Assembly (NCBI GenBank): GCA_002314595.1 | Contig: DCGP01000017.1 | Location: forward strand, 27,440-91,439 | Source: Clostridiales bacterium UBA1775 | GTDB lineage: Bacteria > Bacillota > Clostridia > Monoglobales > Firm-18 | Direction: 5' to 3' | DNA: 64,000 nt | Shown: positions 54,432 to 63,210 of the stretch, piece by piece | How the letters are laid out: every line of letters begins with the position of its first letter | Numbering within the stretch: the stretch's first letter is position 1 | Notes under the pieces: generated by a model | Database searches by the model: none | What the model was told of the DNA's origin: nothing | The model's input: only the letters and a program-made list of their open reading frames with translations | Position numbers and translations under genes: made by a program

Positions 54432-54853
54432 ATTCCAAGCTCCTCCATTTGAAGTGCAACATCTTCGGCATCTTCAATAAAGTCTGCATTTTGTTTGCTC
54501 CACTCTTCCTTGCTCCATAGTTCGGCACGTTTTGAAAGGCCAACAAACACAACGTCCTTTAATAATTCAGAATAATCTCTCAAAGCCTGTGGGACTAAAA
54601 TACGTCCTTGCTTATCGATTTCACATTCTGTCATACCACCATAGAAAAATCTTTGAATCTTTCTACCCTTTGAAAGTGATAATTCCGAAAGTTCCTTTTC
54701 AAGCTTATCCCATTCTGCTTTCGGAAACACAAATAAGCACTTGTCAAGGCCCTTTGTGATAACTATTGTATCCCCAAGCTCATCACGAAATTTAGCAGGT
54801 ACGATTACTCTGCCTTTTGAATCAATATTATGTTGAAATTCTCCTGCTAACAT
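54428..54853 (-). CDS. mraZ: MraZ transcription regulator of the dcw cluster
   Basis: The protein is 141 residues from the ATG at 54853 (MLAGEFQHNIDSKGR), the universal MraZ start, with GAGGGTG upstream; a start at 54892 would run through the operator. Two SpoVT/AbrB-type halves with DSKGRVIVPAKFR and DKQGRILVPQALR. It binds repeated GTGG boxes in its own promoter, and these are present just upstream. Confidence 0.96.
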   Translation of the reverse strand: MLAGEFQHNIDSKGRVIVPAKFRDELGDTIVITKGLDKCLFVFPKAEWDKLEKELSELSLSKGRKIQRFFYGGMTECEIDKQGRILVPQALRDYSELLKDVVFVGLSKRAELWSKEEWSKQNADFIEDAEDVALQMEELGI

Positions 54854-54885
54854 TCCGTCACCCTCTTTCTGTTTTGGGAATTGTA

Positions 54886-54911
54886 ACCACAATTTACCAC
54901 CTTTTTACCAC
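54886..54911 (-). promoter_or_regulatory. MraZ operator: three GTGGT boxes
   Basis: Minus-strand GTGGT at 54886-54890, 54896-54900 and 54907-54911, spaced 10 and 11 bases, one helical turn each. They sit between the -10 box and the mraZ start, where binding would block transcription. Matches the known type of MraZ site (tandem GTGG units). Confidence 0.85.
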
Positions 54912-54919
54912 TTTATTAT

Positions 54920-54948
54920 ATTATATAGCAAATTTACATAAAAATCAA
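54920..54948 (-). promoter_or_regulatory. Promoter of the dcw cluster
   Basis: Minus-strand TTGATT (54943-54948), 17 bases, TATAAT (54920-54925), with the MraZ boxes starting 8 bases downstream of the -10. Confidence 0.82.
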
Positions 54949-54972
54949 GGGGTTTTTAACAATTTTATTACA

Positions 54973-55010
54973 AAAAAATGACCATACACAATATATTGTG
55001 TATGGTCATT
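54973..55010 (-). terminator. Terminator of the 55.05 kb gene
   Basis: A perfect 34-base palindrome (54977-55010, 17-base arms) followed on the minus strand by a run of T residues, downstream of the gene that ends at 55053. Confidence 0.88.
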
Positions 55011-55052
55011 GCCATTATACTATATCTTGAAAAAATTGTTATAAAATCGTAA

Positions 55053-55895
55053 TTATTCTTCTGTTTTTTCTTCTTTCGGTTCTTCTACAACTTCTTCAAT
55101 ATTTTCTTCGATAACTTCATTATTTTCTTCTTCTAAAATCTTTTCAATTTCTTCGTTTGAAATGGTTTCTTCTGCCTTTGGTTCTTCTACAACATCACCG
55201 TTAGCTTTGCCTTGCTTTTTCTTAACTACAAGGATTACAACGATTAAAATAATAACAATTAGAAGCATAATTGCAATTAGTGTGTTAATCCAGTTGATTT
55301 TAAATGTTGTAAACATAAATGAATTATTTTCGCCGGCTTTAACTTCTTTAATAACACCATCTTTGTTTGCAACTGCTTGTGTGCATGAGCATGGTCTTGA
55401 ACCTAAATCAAATACATAAGTTTGCAATACCTTACCTGGTGTTGTTTCCCCTGAATTTTTTGATGGGTCTCCAATTGGATAAACATAAGTTGTTTTTGTA
55501 CCAAATAAGCCCTTTTCTTCAAATGTTGCTAAACCAACATCGATTAGCCCGTCCTTTGTAAGTGGAAGTTCCTGAACAATAAGAGCTTTTTTGCCCATAT
55601 ATTCGCCGTCTTTAACATCGCTGCTACCGTATTGAGCATACATATTTTTGTAGTAACTAATTACTGCATCATTACCTGTCATATAAACAGTTGCCTTTAA
55701 TGACTCAGGGTCTTTAAAATCAAATACGATGTAGTGCATTAAAGTTTCTTGGTCTTTTTCTGATGGTTCTGCAACTGCAGGTGTTTCCTCTGCAACAGCA
55801 GGTTCTTCTGTTGGTTCATCTGCTAATGCAGTAAAACCTGCTACAACTGAGAAAATCATAACTGTTGCCATTAACATTGCTAATAATTTCTTCAT
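55053..55895 (-). CDS. Secreted, membrane-anchored protein of unknown function
   Basis: The protein is 280 residues. Signal peptide of about 25 residues (MKKLLAMLMATVMIFSVVAG, cut near ALA), a Glu/Pro/Ala-rich linker (26-48), and an extracellular domain of about 150 residues including a CSC pair. One membrane helix lies near 207-227 (INTLIAIMLLIVIILIVVIL), then a KKK stop-transfer and a very acidic cytoplasmic tail of about 50 residues rich in EE. I recognise no family. It has its own promoter and terminator. Confidence 0.8.
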   Translation of the reverse strand: MKKLLAMLMATVMIFSVVAGFTALADEPTEEPAVAEETPAVAEPSEKDQETLMHYIVFDFKDPESLKATVYMTGNDAVISYYKNMYAQYGSSDVKDGEYMGKKALIVQELPLTKDGLIDVGLATFEEKGLFGTKTTYVYPIGDPSKNSGETTPGKVLQTYVFDLGSRPCSCTQAVANKDGVIKEVKAGENNSFMFTTFKINWINTLIAIMLLIVIILIVVILVVKKKQGKANGDVVEEPKAEETISNEEIEKILEEENNEVIEENIEEVVEEPKEEKTEE

Positions 55896-55937
55896 TTTTA
55901 TCTCTCCTATATAAATATATTTTTAACACTAAAATTC

Positions 55938-55966
55938 ATTATACAACTAATAAACCTATTAGTCAA
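55938..55966 (-). promoter_or_regulatory. Promoter of the 55.05 kb gene
   Basis: Minus-strand TTGACT (55961-55966), 17 bases, TATAAT (55938-55943). The -35 overlaps the last codons of the U32 peptidase gene upstream. Confidence 0.8.
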
Positions 55967-57191
55967 CAATTTTTTCTTTTCTTATCATACTATTTTCATC
56001 AACCTTACATGGTAATTTGATTTTAACCAACATTTTGCCATGTGGTGCGCAATCTATTTCCCTATCTCTTTCGTCCTTCATATTGTCAATTTTATAGGAC
56101 AATGTTTTGCCAAATGGTTGCATTATTTCAACGGTTTCGCCTACTGAAAATTTGTTTTTTTGCAAAATGATAGCATTTCCGTCATCATCACATTCCTTGA
56201 CAACGCCTACCACCTCGTAGTCCCTAATATATGCACTGCTGTTATAAATTTGACCGTCATTTGTAGGTGCTCCGTGCCAAAATCCGTATGAATAAACTCT
56301 GTGGCTGACCTTGCCAAGCTCTTCAAGCTGGCTTTTGTCAAACACATATTTATCAGGATTTTCAAAGTATCTGTCAAGCTCTTGCCTGTATGCCTTAACT
56401 GTATTTGCCACATAGTATTCACTTTTTACCCTACCCTCAATTTTCAAACTTGACACACCTGCATCAACAATTTCAGGTAAAAATTCAATTAAGCACAAGT
56501 CCTTTGAATTAAAAAAGTAACTGCCACTGTCATTTTCAAACACCGGCATATATTCACCAGGTCGCTTTTCTTCCATTAAGTAGTATTTCCATCTGCAAGG
56601 CTGAGCACAAGCACCTCTGTTTGCCTCCCTGCCTGTCATAAAGCTACTTAAAAGGCATCTGCCTGAATATGAGACACACATTGCACCGTGAACAAACAGT
56701 TCAAGTTCAAGGTCTTTATCTGTTTTTTCTCTAACTTTTTTTACCTCATCGTATGTCATTTCACGAGAAAGCACAACCCTTGAAGCACCAAGCTTGTGCC
56801 ACATATTTGCGCTTGCATAATTATTTGTGTTTGCCTGAGTGCTAATATGAATATCAAGATTTGGAACATTACGCTTAATTACGTCAAATGCCCCAATATC
56901 AGATACAATTACTGCATCTGCACCATAATTGTAGATTTTATTTGCAAAATCGGCAATAATATCTATATTTTCATTTTTCATAATTACATTTGCTGCAATA
57001 TATATCTTTCTGCCGTTTTCCTTAGCAAAATCTATGCCTTTTTTTAGCTGGTCATCACTAAAATTATCACAAGCCACCCTCATAGAAAATTCCTCTCCAC
57101 CAAGGTATACTGCATCTGCACCATATTGAATTGCCGCAACTAATTTGTCATAATCTCCCGCAGGAGCAAGTATTTCCGGCTTTGTGTTCAA
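55959..57191 (-). CDS. U32-family protein, tRNA wobble-uridine hydroxylase (TrhP-type)
   Basis: The protein is 410 residues. Family signatures: PEILAPAGDYDKLVAAIQYGADAVYLG, ELFVHGAMCVSYSGRCLLSSF and the Fe-S cysteines around GACAQPCRWKY; the C-terminal small beta domain is present. Once called collagenases, these proteins hydroxylate RNA: TrhP makes ho5U34 in tRNA. The methyltransferase gene directly upstream matches the YrrM-YrrO order of Bacillus, where the pair makes mo5U34. Last gene of the operon starting at 62420. Confidence 0.88.
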   Translation of the reverse strand: MNTKPEILAPAGDYDKLVAAIQYGADAVYLGGEEFSMRVACDNFSDDQLKKGIDFAKENGRKIYIAANVIMKNENIDIIADFANKIYNYGADAVIVSDIGAFDVIKRNVPNLDIHISTQANTNNYASANMWHKLGASRVVLSREMTYDEVKKVREKTDKDLELELFVHGAMCVSYSGRCLLSSFMTGREANRGACAQPCRWKYYLMEEKRPGEYMPVFENDSGSYFFNSKDLCLIEFLPEIVDAGVSSLKIEGRVKSEYYVANTVKAYRQELDRYFENPDKYVFDKSQLEELGKVSHRVYSYGFWHGAPTNDGQIYNSSAYIRDYEVVGVVKECDDDGNAIILQKNKFSVGETVEIMQPFGKTLSYKIDNMKDERDREIDCAPHGKMLVKIKLPCKVDENSMIRKEKIVD

Positions 57192-57204
57192 ATTATCGTC
57201 CCCT

Positions 57205-57858
57205 TTATTTTAGTCTGTAACTAATGGTTGCACCATCGCCGATTGGCACTATAACCGTGTTAAGCTCGTCCATATTGCAAATAGTATCTAAATACTTACG
57301 TAAACGCCTAATGATAGTTATTTTTCTGCGTTTGTAAAGCTCATCTGTTGCAACCATACCCTTATATAGAATGTTGTCGGAAAACAGTATTCCCCCAACC
57401 TTTAACATTCTCATACAATGTGGTAAAAATTCAGAATACTGCCCTTTTGCAGCATCTACAAATATAAAGTCAAAGGTATCATCTACGCCCTCTAAAATTT
57501 CAAGTGCATCACCTTTTAAAAGCTTGATTTTATCACCATAGCCGGACTTTGAAATATTGCTTTCCAGCACATCAAATATTTCTTCGTTACGCTCTATGGT
57601 TGTAACCTCTGCCCCTGCCCCTGCCATAATAATTGATGAATAGCCAATGGCAGAGCCAATTTCCAGCACTTTTTTAGCCCCTGACATAAGTATGATATTC
57701 TCAATCAATTTTGCAGTTTCAGGCTGTGCGATAGGAACTTCATTTTCCTTAGCATAGGCTTCCATTTCTGCAAGCAGGCCTGTGCTTTTCTTCATAGTAC
57801 GCCTTATGTACCTTGAAATATATTCATAATTGATATTATATTCTTCGTTATTTTCCAT
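57205..57858 (-). CDS. trmR: O-methyltransferase, probable tRNA 5-hydroxyuridine methyltransferase TrmR
   Basis: The protein is 217 residues, class I COMT-like fold: VLEIGSAIGYSSI (SAM motif I), an acidic TIERNEE loop, and the metal-binding FIFVDAAKGQY and FSDNILYKG. YrrM/TrmR is the close relative. Its place between mltG and the U32 gene is the same as yrrL-yrrM-yrrN/O in Bacillus, which supports a role in converting ho5U34 to mo5U34 in tRNA. Confidence 0.88.
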   Translation of the reverse strand: MENNEEYNINYEYISRYIRRTMKKSTGLLAEMEAYAKENEVPIAQPETAKLIENIILMSGAKKVLEIGSAIGYSSIIMAGAGAEVTTIERNEEIFDVLESNISKSGYGDKIKLLKGDALEILEGVDDTFDFIFVDAAKGQYSEFLPHCMRMLKVGGILFSDNILYKGMVATDELYKRRKITIIRRLRKYLDTICNMDELNTVIVPIGDGATISYRLK

Positions 57859-57867
57859 AGTTTTCCT

Positions 57868-58881
57868 CTATTTTTGATTTTCACTCATTGCCTTTTGATG
57901 CTCTTCAAAGGTTTTTGAAAAGACATTACCACTTCCATCTGCCTTGGCAACAAAGTAGTAATAATCACTTTTTTCAGGATACAAGGCTGCCTCTATTGAC
58001 GATTTACCCGGTGAGGCAATAGGACCAATAGGCAAGCCGGAATTTTTATATGTATTATATGGCGAATCGATTTTGGTATCCTTAATCGAAAGCACTAATT
58101 TTCTATCCTCTAAAACATATTGAACAGTTGCGCAAGATTGCAAAGCCATTCCCTTGTTAAGCCTGTTGTGGAACACTCCTGAAACCTTTTTTTGCTCTGC
58201 TACCGTGCCTGCCTCACGCTCTATTACCGACGCCAATGTAATAACCTCATAATCTGTTAAGCCAAGCTCCTTGGCACGGCTTGAATATTTTTTAGTATAC
58301 GCATTTTCAAAGGCTTTTAGCATAGTGTCAATAATTTCGTGTGGGTCTGTATTATAGTCAAACTCATAGGTTGCAGGGTATAAAAAGCCTTCAAGTTTAT
58401 GTTTTACACCACTTATATTCTCAATAAAAGGGTAGTCAAAGCTGTCATTATCGGCAGACTTAATAACTGCATCTGCCTTGGCAATTCCTAACCTTTCACA
58501 CTCCCCAGCAATAAGGGAAAGCTCATAGCCCTCAGGAATAGCAAGTGAAACCTTTTTGGAAACACCAACTTGACTTAAACTATCGCATATTTCACCATAG
58601 GACATAGAAGTGTTAAAAATATGCCCTCCATACTGAAATGACGGATATTTACCCTTTGCATAAATGTGAAATGCTAATTTAATATTTATAATATCCTTTT
58701 GCACTAACAAGTCTTCAATTTGTGATAAGCTTGCACTTTGAGGAATTTCTACATATATTGCATTGTCGTCCCCACCTATGCCGGCAAAATCCCTAATGCC
58801 GATAACACCAAAGACAACTATTACAATAATCAGCAAAATTCCTATTATTTTAAACCTTGTGCGATTTTTTAAAACGCCCAT
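57868..58881 (-). CDS. mltG: Endolytic murein transglycosylase MltG
   Basis: The protein is 337 residues. One N-terminal membrane helix (about 10-30), a LysM-like subdomain, then the YceG catalytic domain with ASVIEREAGTVAEQKKV (catalytic Glu) and VFHNRLNKGMALQSCATVQY. The family usually has SDPT at the SCAT position. It cuts nascent glycan strands to set their length. Confidence 0.93.
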   Translation of the reverse strand: MGVLKNRTRFKIIGILLIIVIVVFGVIGIRDFAGIGGDDNAIYVEIPQSASLSQIEDLLVQKDIINIKLAFHIYAKGKYPSFQYGGHIFNTSMSYGEICDSLSQVGVSKKVSLAIPEGYELSLIAGECERLGIAKADAVIKSADNDSFDYPFIENISGVKHKLEGFLYPATYEFDYNTDPHEIIDTMLKAFENAYTKKYSSRAKELGLTDYEVITLASVIEREAGTVAEQKKVSGVFHNRLNKGMALQSCATVQYVLEDRKLVLSIKDTKIDSPYNTYKNSGLPIGPIASPGKSSIEAALYPEKSDYYYFVAKADGSGNVFSKTFEEHQKAMSENQK

Positions 58882-58898
58882 TTACTTCACCTTTACTG

Positions 58899-59441
58899 CT
58901 ATTTGTACTGTGTAGTTGATGCAATATTATCAGCAGTTTCTTTGTCCTTAATGTATTCTACTATTGCAAGAGCAAAGTCCATAGCAGTACCCATACCCTT
59001 TGATGTAATAAACCTGCCATCAACCTCAACCTTGCTATTTGTATATTCTGCACCCTTTAAATGTTCCTCACACCCCGGGAAGCAAGTAGCATTTTTGCCT
59101 CTTAAATATCCTAACTTGCCATAGATTGTAGGTGCTGCACAAATTGCACACATTAGCTTGTTGCTATCGTACATATACTCTAAAAGATGCTTTACATCTC
59201 TACACCCTTCAAGGTTTTCAGTTCCCTTTAATCCACCGGGTAATATTACTGCCTCTACCTCTTCGTAGTCAATATTATCAATGAAGTCGTCTGCGTCCAC
59301 CATAATGTTATGAGCCCCATATACTGATTGTTCCTTACCTATTGCAAAGGTTACAACCTCTATACCTGCCCTGCGTAATATATCCACAGGTGTAATTGCT
59401 TCTACTTCTTCAAATCCGTCTGCCAATAATAGTGCTACCAT
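58899..59441 (-). CDS. DJ-1/PfpI family protein
   Basis: The protein is 180 residues from the ATG at 59441 (MVALLLADGFEEVEA), 8 bases after AGGAG; the frame extends to 59474 but that region belongs to the upstream gene. The conserved nucleophile elbow reads MCAICAAP (Cys near 102), and the acidic partner is in LLADGFEEVEA. ThiJ/DJ-1 members act as deglycase-like or chaperone proteins; the role here is unknown. Confidence 0.9.
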   Translation of the reverse strand: MVALLLADGFEEVEAITPVDILRRAGIEVVTFAIGKEQSVYGAHNIMVDADDFIDNIDYEEVEAVILPGGLKGTENLEGCRDVKHLLEYMYDSNKLMCAICAAPTIYGKLGYLRGKNATCFPGCEEHLKGAEYTNSKVEVDGRFITSKGMGTAMDFALAIVEYIKDKETADNIASTTQYK

Positions 59442-59445
59442 AAAA

Positions 59446-60312
59446 TTATCTCCTAACTGCTCTGTATTTTTCAACCATAAATATTGGTTGATATGACTGC
59501 TTGGCTTTTTTCAAGCCCTCTATTCCACAGTCGTCTTCCCTGTTTATGTACTTATAATCCTTCCATCTGTTTTCTGCAAACATTTGGTTTATTGCCGTAT
59601 AGGCTCCCTTGATGTTTGGGTCTGCCTTTTCAATATGTATAACGGCTGTATCCTTGTTAAGTTCCTCACCAAGCGTAAATGCAACTATATTACCGTCAAC
59701 TTTAAGCATTGCCCCGCTAATATCCAAAGCATACATATTTGTTAAAACATCTGAAATAGAGTCCCTTTCGGCTTCTAAATACTTGTCGGTAACCTTGCCC
59801 CAACCTTCGTACGCCTTTAATATTTCGTCCTTATCATTTGGAGTAATGGGACAATATTGATAATTATATGTATTCTTAAATTGATTTAAGTGATTTTTCT
59901 TAGAGTGTAGCTTCTTACCGGAAAGGCTGATAAGCTTTTCTGTTTCGTAAACATAGTCGGAATATATGCTCATTTCACCAATTTCAAAATCCTCTGAAAT
60001 ATCATTTGCAATCCGGTTGGTTACTCCAAGAAACTGTGGTTTTTCCCCTATGCTTTCCATATAGTCGCACGCCTTATGGGCAACAGAAATCTTGTTGCCG
60101 TTACCTATTGGAAAACGCAAGCCGGCAGGGTTGTTGCCGTCCTTGGACATAATAACCAAGCAATCGTCTAAAATTGCATATTGGTAGTTATACACATTTC
60201 TCCAAATATATAAGGTACCAAACGAAGCTTCACAGCTCATAGAGTATTCACTTTTTAAAAACCCTTTAATAACCTTAATGTCTTTAAGTTCAATAGGCTT
60301 AAATGATATCAT
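59446..60312 (-). CDS. DUF2156 protein (GNAT-like, C-terminal domain of lysyl-PG synthases)
   Basis: The protein is 288 residues, soluble. Two GNAT-like halves. Family features: the KLHSKKNHLNQFKNTY segment near 135-150 and VAFTLGEELNKDTAVIHIEKADP in the second half, which are typical of DUF2156. The membrane part found in MprF is missing, as in most Clostridia members. Probably an aminoacyl or acyl transferase; substrate unknown. Overlaps the tmk gene by 4 bases. Confidence 0.85.
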   Translation of the reverse strand: MISFKPIELKDIKVIKGFLKSEYSMSCEASFGTLYIWRNVYNYQYAILDDCLVIMSKDGNNPAGLRFPIGNGNKISVAHKACDYMESIGEKPQFLGVTNRIANDISEDFEIGEMSIYSDYVYETEKLISLSGKKLHSKKNHLNQFKNTYNYQYCPITPNDKDEILKAYEGWGKVTDKYLEAERDSISDVLTNMYALDISGAMLKVDGNIVAFTLGEELNKDTAVIHIEKADPNIKGAYTAINQMFAENRWKDYKYINREDDCGIEGLKKAKQSYQPIFMVEKYRAVRR

Positions 60313-60965
60313 TTACCAATCACCAAGTTATATACTTCCTCGCCAATGTCATCTATACTGCGAATATTACCGTCCTTAACACAATTAACAACGCTCCACC
60401 CACATTTTTTTGCAACGTAAAGTGCATTTTCATAAGAGTGCTTTAAAAAGTCTTTATCTCTTTCGTGAATGTCCTTTTCTGCATTGCCTGTTATTTTGTT
60501 GTTACGGTCCTTCATAAGCTTTTGACTTACCTCAGGTGGAACGTCTAAAAATACAACCACATCAGGCTTTGGCAAGCCTAAAATATTGTATTCATAATCA
60601 AAAAGCCAGTCTAAATACTTATCCTTTTCTGCCCCTGAAAGCTTTGATGCCTGGTGAACTGCGTTTGATGTAGTATACCTGTCGCACAATATAAAATCAC
60701 CGTTTTTATAATTTTTATACCAATCTGCAAGGTAGCTCCCAATTCTGTCAACTGCATAAAAGCTTGACGCAGTATATGGGTTAATATGGTCAGCATTTTC
60801 CCCAAACTTACCACCTAAATACATCTTTACAAGTGCAGATGTGTCGGAATCATACACAGGAAAAGATAACCTTCTAACCTTGCAATTTTTAACTAATTTG
60901 CTGTATAATAGCTCGGTTTGAGTTTGCTTTCCACTACCGTCAACACCCTCTATAACTGCTAACAT
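60309..60965 (-). CDS. tmk: Thymidylate kinase
   Basis: The protein is 218 residues from the ATG at 60965 ([16 protein letters not shown]), 8 bases after GGAG; a start at 61001 would overlap thyX by 43 bases. The P-loop is [11 protein letters not shown] (Gln for the usual Ser/Thr after Lys), the DR motif is [13 protein letters not shown], and the LID region follows near 155-175. It phosphorylates dTMP to dTDP. Its pairing with thyX gives two consecutive steps of dTTP synthesis. Confidence 0.92.
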   Translation of the reverse strand: MLAVIEGVDGSGKQTQTELLYSKLVKNCKVRRLSFPVYDSDTSALVKMYLGGKFGENADHINPYTASSFYAVDRIGSYLADWYKNYKNGDFILCDRYTTSNAVHQASKLSGAEKDKYLDWLFDYEYNILGLPKPDVVVFLDVPPEVSQKLMKDRNNKITGNAEKDIHERDKDFLKHSYENALYVAKKCGWSVVNCVKDGNIRSIDDIGEEVYNLVIGK

Positions 60966-61702
60966 AAGTACTTCTCCCTTTTTTCTAACATCTTGCCACA
61001 AGACATTTTGCCCTCAGGACAATTCCCCGAAACACATGGAGGACCTGCATATTTAAACAATGTAGGTGCAACCTCTTTAACTAATTTTAGCATTTCGTCT
61101 GCCATTGCACGAATTTCCCACTGTGCCCTTTCGCAACAGCGATGATGAAACATATTCATAAGAGAACGTGCATTAAATGTCATAACAATCTTTGTTTCAC
61201 AAGCATTTGGTAACACAAACCTTGCGTCCTCTATTGCTATTTTTTCTGCTGCCTTTTCTGCAATGCCGTCTGCTATGTATTTTGCTTTTAAAATATCTGC
61301 AATGTCATCATATTCCTTTTGAATACTTTCCATTGTCTTAACATATTTATCATATGCAGTTTTATCTGCCTTAATTGCAGGGGGAACAACATATTCAAAC
61401 TGTCCCTCTGTAACATATCTTTGAGATTTTACTGAATAGCTTGCAATTCTGTGTCTTGTAATTTGTGCAAGCAGTGAACGGCTGACACCCTCCACGCCAA
61501 ATGTAAATGTAACATGCTCAATTGGACTTTCGTGACCTAAATCCACAAGCCTTTGCAAAAAGCTTTCTGTCTTTTCAGGTGTTAAACCATCTTGGATATG
61601 CTCAATATCTGACGATGAATAACATAATTTTGCTGCTGTTGCTATAATTTTTTCTGCATTTTCAGTATGTGCAAGTAGTTTAACCTTTAATTTTGTTTCC
61701 AT
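60959..61702 (-). CDS. thyX: Flavin-dependent thymidylate synthase
   Basis: The protein is 247 residues. The ThyX motif [13 protein letters not shown] is intact, along with [11 protein letters not shown] and the C-terminal [22 protein letters not shown]. It makes dTMP from dUMP with FADH2 and methylene-tetrahydrofolate. No thyA is seen in the window. Overlaps tmk by 7 bases. Confidence 0.96.
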   Translation of the reverse strand: METKLKVKLLAHTENAEKIIATAAKLCYSSSDIEHIQDGLTPEKTESFLQRLVDLGHESPIEHVTFTFGVEGVSRSLLAQITRHRIASYSVKSQRYVTEGQFEYVVPPAIKADKTAYDKYVKTMESIQKEYDDIADILKAKYIADGIAEKAAEKIAIEDARFVLPNACETKIVMTFNARSLMNMFHHRCCERAQWEIRAMADEMLKLVKEVAPTLFKYAGPPCVSGNCPEGKMSCGKMLEKREKYLC

Positions 61703-61718
61703 ATTTACTTCCTCCGAA

Positions 61719-62420
61719 CTATATATATTTTTTGCCTTTTGTTATTACATCTTTAACAAAAATCGGCAATTTTATAATCCTTGGTAATCTCTTTTTAGGC
61801 TCTTTTACTGCCCTGTATAGCCATTCTATACATAGCTTTTGATATATTTCAGGCGCTCTTTGAACCTCACCTGCCAAAACATCTAACGAACCACCTGCCC
61901 CAATGCTTATTGGAACATTTAATTTATCCTTATTTTTATAAATCCATTTTTCTTGCTTTGGAGCACCCAAGCAAACAACCAAAATATCAGGATTTTTAGA
62001 TATAATATCCTCTACAATTTCACTATCGTCTTCAAAGTACCCGTCATGGCAACCTACTACATTTACTCCGTCCTTGATTAGATTATCCATAGCCTTTTGC
62101 GCAATGCCCGGCTTACCTCCAAATAAATAGAAGCTTCTGCCTGTTTTTAAAAGTTGGCAAACATAATCAAAGCCGGAAACTCTGTCCTTTACAGAACTTT
62201 TTAAAATCTTTGATGCAATGACTACACCTATACCGTCAGGCAAATTCAAATCTGCCGAATTTACTATATTTTTTAAATTTTCGTCCTTTTCACATTCTAA
62301 AATAATTTCAGGATTTGGTGTAAAAACCGTATGTGGCTTGCCGTCAAAAAATTCATTTGCCTTTTTAACTGCATCTGCCATAGAAATACTATCAATATTT
62401 ACCCCTAAAATATTTGGCAT
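61719..62420 (-). CDS. WecG/TagA/CpsF family glycosyltransferase
   Basis: The protein is 233 residues. GT26 motifs: [39 protein letters not shown] and [11 protein letters not shown]. TagA members add ManNAc to undecaprenyl-PP-GlcNAc, the first committed step toward wall teichoic acid linkage units. No other teichoic acid genes are in the window. First gene of the operon thyX-tmk-DUF2156-DJ-1-mltG-trmR-trhP. Confidence 0.92.
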   Translation of the reverse strand: MPNILGVNIDSISMADAVKKANEFFDGKPHTVFTPNPEIILECEKDENLKNIVNSADLNLPDGIGVVIASKILKSSVKDRVSGFDYVCQLLKTGRSFYLFGGKPGIAQKAMDNLIKDGVNVVGCHDGYFEDDSEIVEDIISKNPDILVVCLGAPKQEKWIYKNKDKLNVPISIGAGGSLDVLAGEVQRAPEIYQKLCIEWLYRAVKEPKKRLPRIIKLPIFVKDVITKGKKYI

Positions 62421-62454
62421 ACTATCACTCCAAAAATAATTTTATAACCAACTA

Positions 62455-62484
62455 ATTATATCATATTTTATAATATAATGTCAA
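62455..62484 (-). promoter_or_regulatory. Promoter of the wecG-to-trhP operon
   Basis: Minus-strand TTGACA (62479-62484), 18 bases, TATAAT (62455-62460) with TG one base upstream. Confidence 0.78.
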
Positions 62485-62487
62485 TTT

Positions 62488-63129
62488 TTAATAGCCTAAT
62501 TTTTCGTCTACAATAATAACTGTTATTCTACCCTTTTGGTCTTGTTTAGAAGAAACTAAATAATGTCTGCATATTCTTGCGGCACTGTTACAGCCTTTGC
62601 CCATTCCACCTTCCATATCCATACAATGTCCCTTTTCAAAACAGTAGGTACGGCAATCAAGCCTTTTACAATTTAATGGCGCTGAAATTGTCTTTACCCT
62701 TTTAACTGCCTCGTCAAGATTTTTAACAATTTTATTTGTTCCTACTACAATAATAACCTTTTTAGGCCCATAAGCAATGGCAGAAATCCTATTTGCCCTG
62801 CCATCTACATTATAAAGCTCTCCCTCCTCAGTTACTGCATTACTGCTACATAAGAACACATCGCCACCATAAGTTTTTACAAGAATATCAGTTACTCCTT
62901 CATCTGTTAGGTTAGGATTGTTTCTGTCATAAAATTTATGCTTGCCGGTTTTCAAATATTCAATAACCCCTGTTTCTGTCAAGGTTACAGACCCACCTAT
63001 AAAGACCGTGGAATTAGGCTTTATTATGCTGTCTATTAAGGGCACAACATCTTCCTTTGCCTTTAAAAAATGAGTTTCCATATTATTTTTTTCTAAATTT
63101 TCAATAGTTCTTTTTATTATTTCATTCAC
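62488..63129 (-). CDS. LUD-domain protein (LutC/YkgG-like)
   Basis: The protein is 213 residues from a GTG at 63129 (VNEIIKRTIENLEKNN), 6 bases after GAGGTG; an ATG at 63165 would place the -10 box inside the gene. LUD pattern: VFIGGSVTLTETGVIEYLK, LCSSNAVTEEGELYNVDGRANR and PKKVIIVVGTNKIVKN. A Cys-rich stretch near 165-195 (CKRLDCRTYC and KGCNSAARIC) may bind a metal. The family includes lactate-use proteins, but single LUD proteins like this have no settled role. Confidence 0.88.
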   Translation of the reverse strand: MNEIIKRTIENLEKNNMETHFLKAKEDVVPLIDSIIKPNSTVFIGGSVTLTETGVIEYLKTGKHKFYDRNNPNLTDEGVTDILVKTYGGDVFLCSSNAVTEEGELYNVDGRANRISAIAYGPKKVIIVVGTNKIVKNLDEAVKRVKTISAPLNCKRLDCRTYCFEKGHCMDMEGGMGKGCNSAARICRHYLVSSKQDQKGRITVIIVDEKLGY

Positions 63130-63147
63130 AAAAAACACCTCATATTT

Positions 63148-63175
63148 ATTATACAATAAATTCAAAAAATATCAA
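63148..63175 (-). promoter_or_regulatory. Promoter of the LUD-domain gene
   Basis: Minus-strand TTGATA (63170-63175), 16 bases, TATAAT (63148-63153) with TG one base upstream of the -10. Confidence 0.75.
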
Positions 63176-63210
63176 CACATATTTTGAATTTTAAGGGTCA
63201 TAATAGCAAT

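Noticed and set aside
63181..63210. A sigma-G promoter before gerA
   Set aside because: CATAATA at 63199-63205 fits the -10 pattern but is too close to the ATG and has no matching -35.
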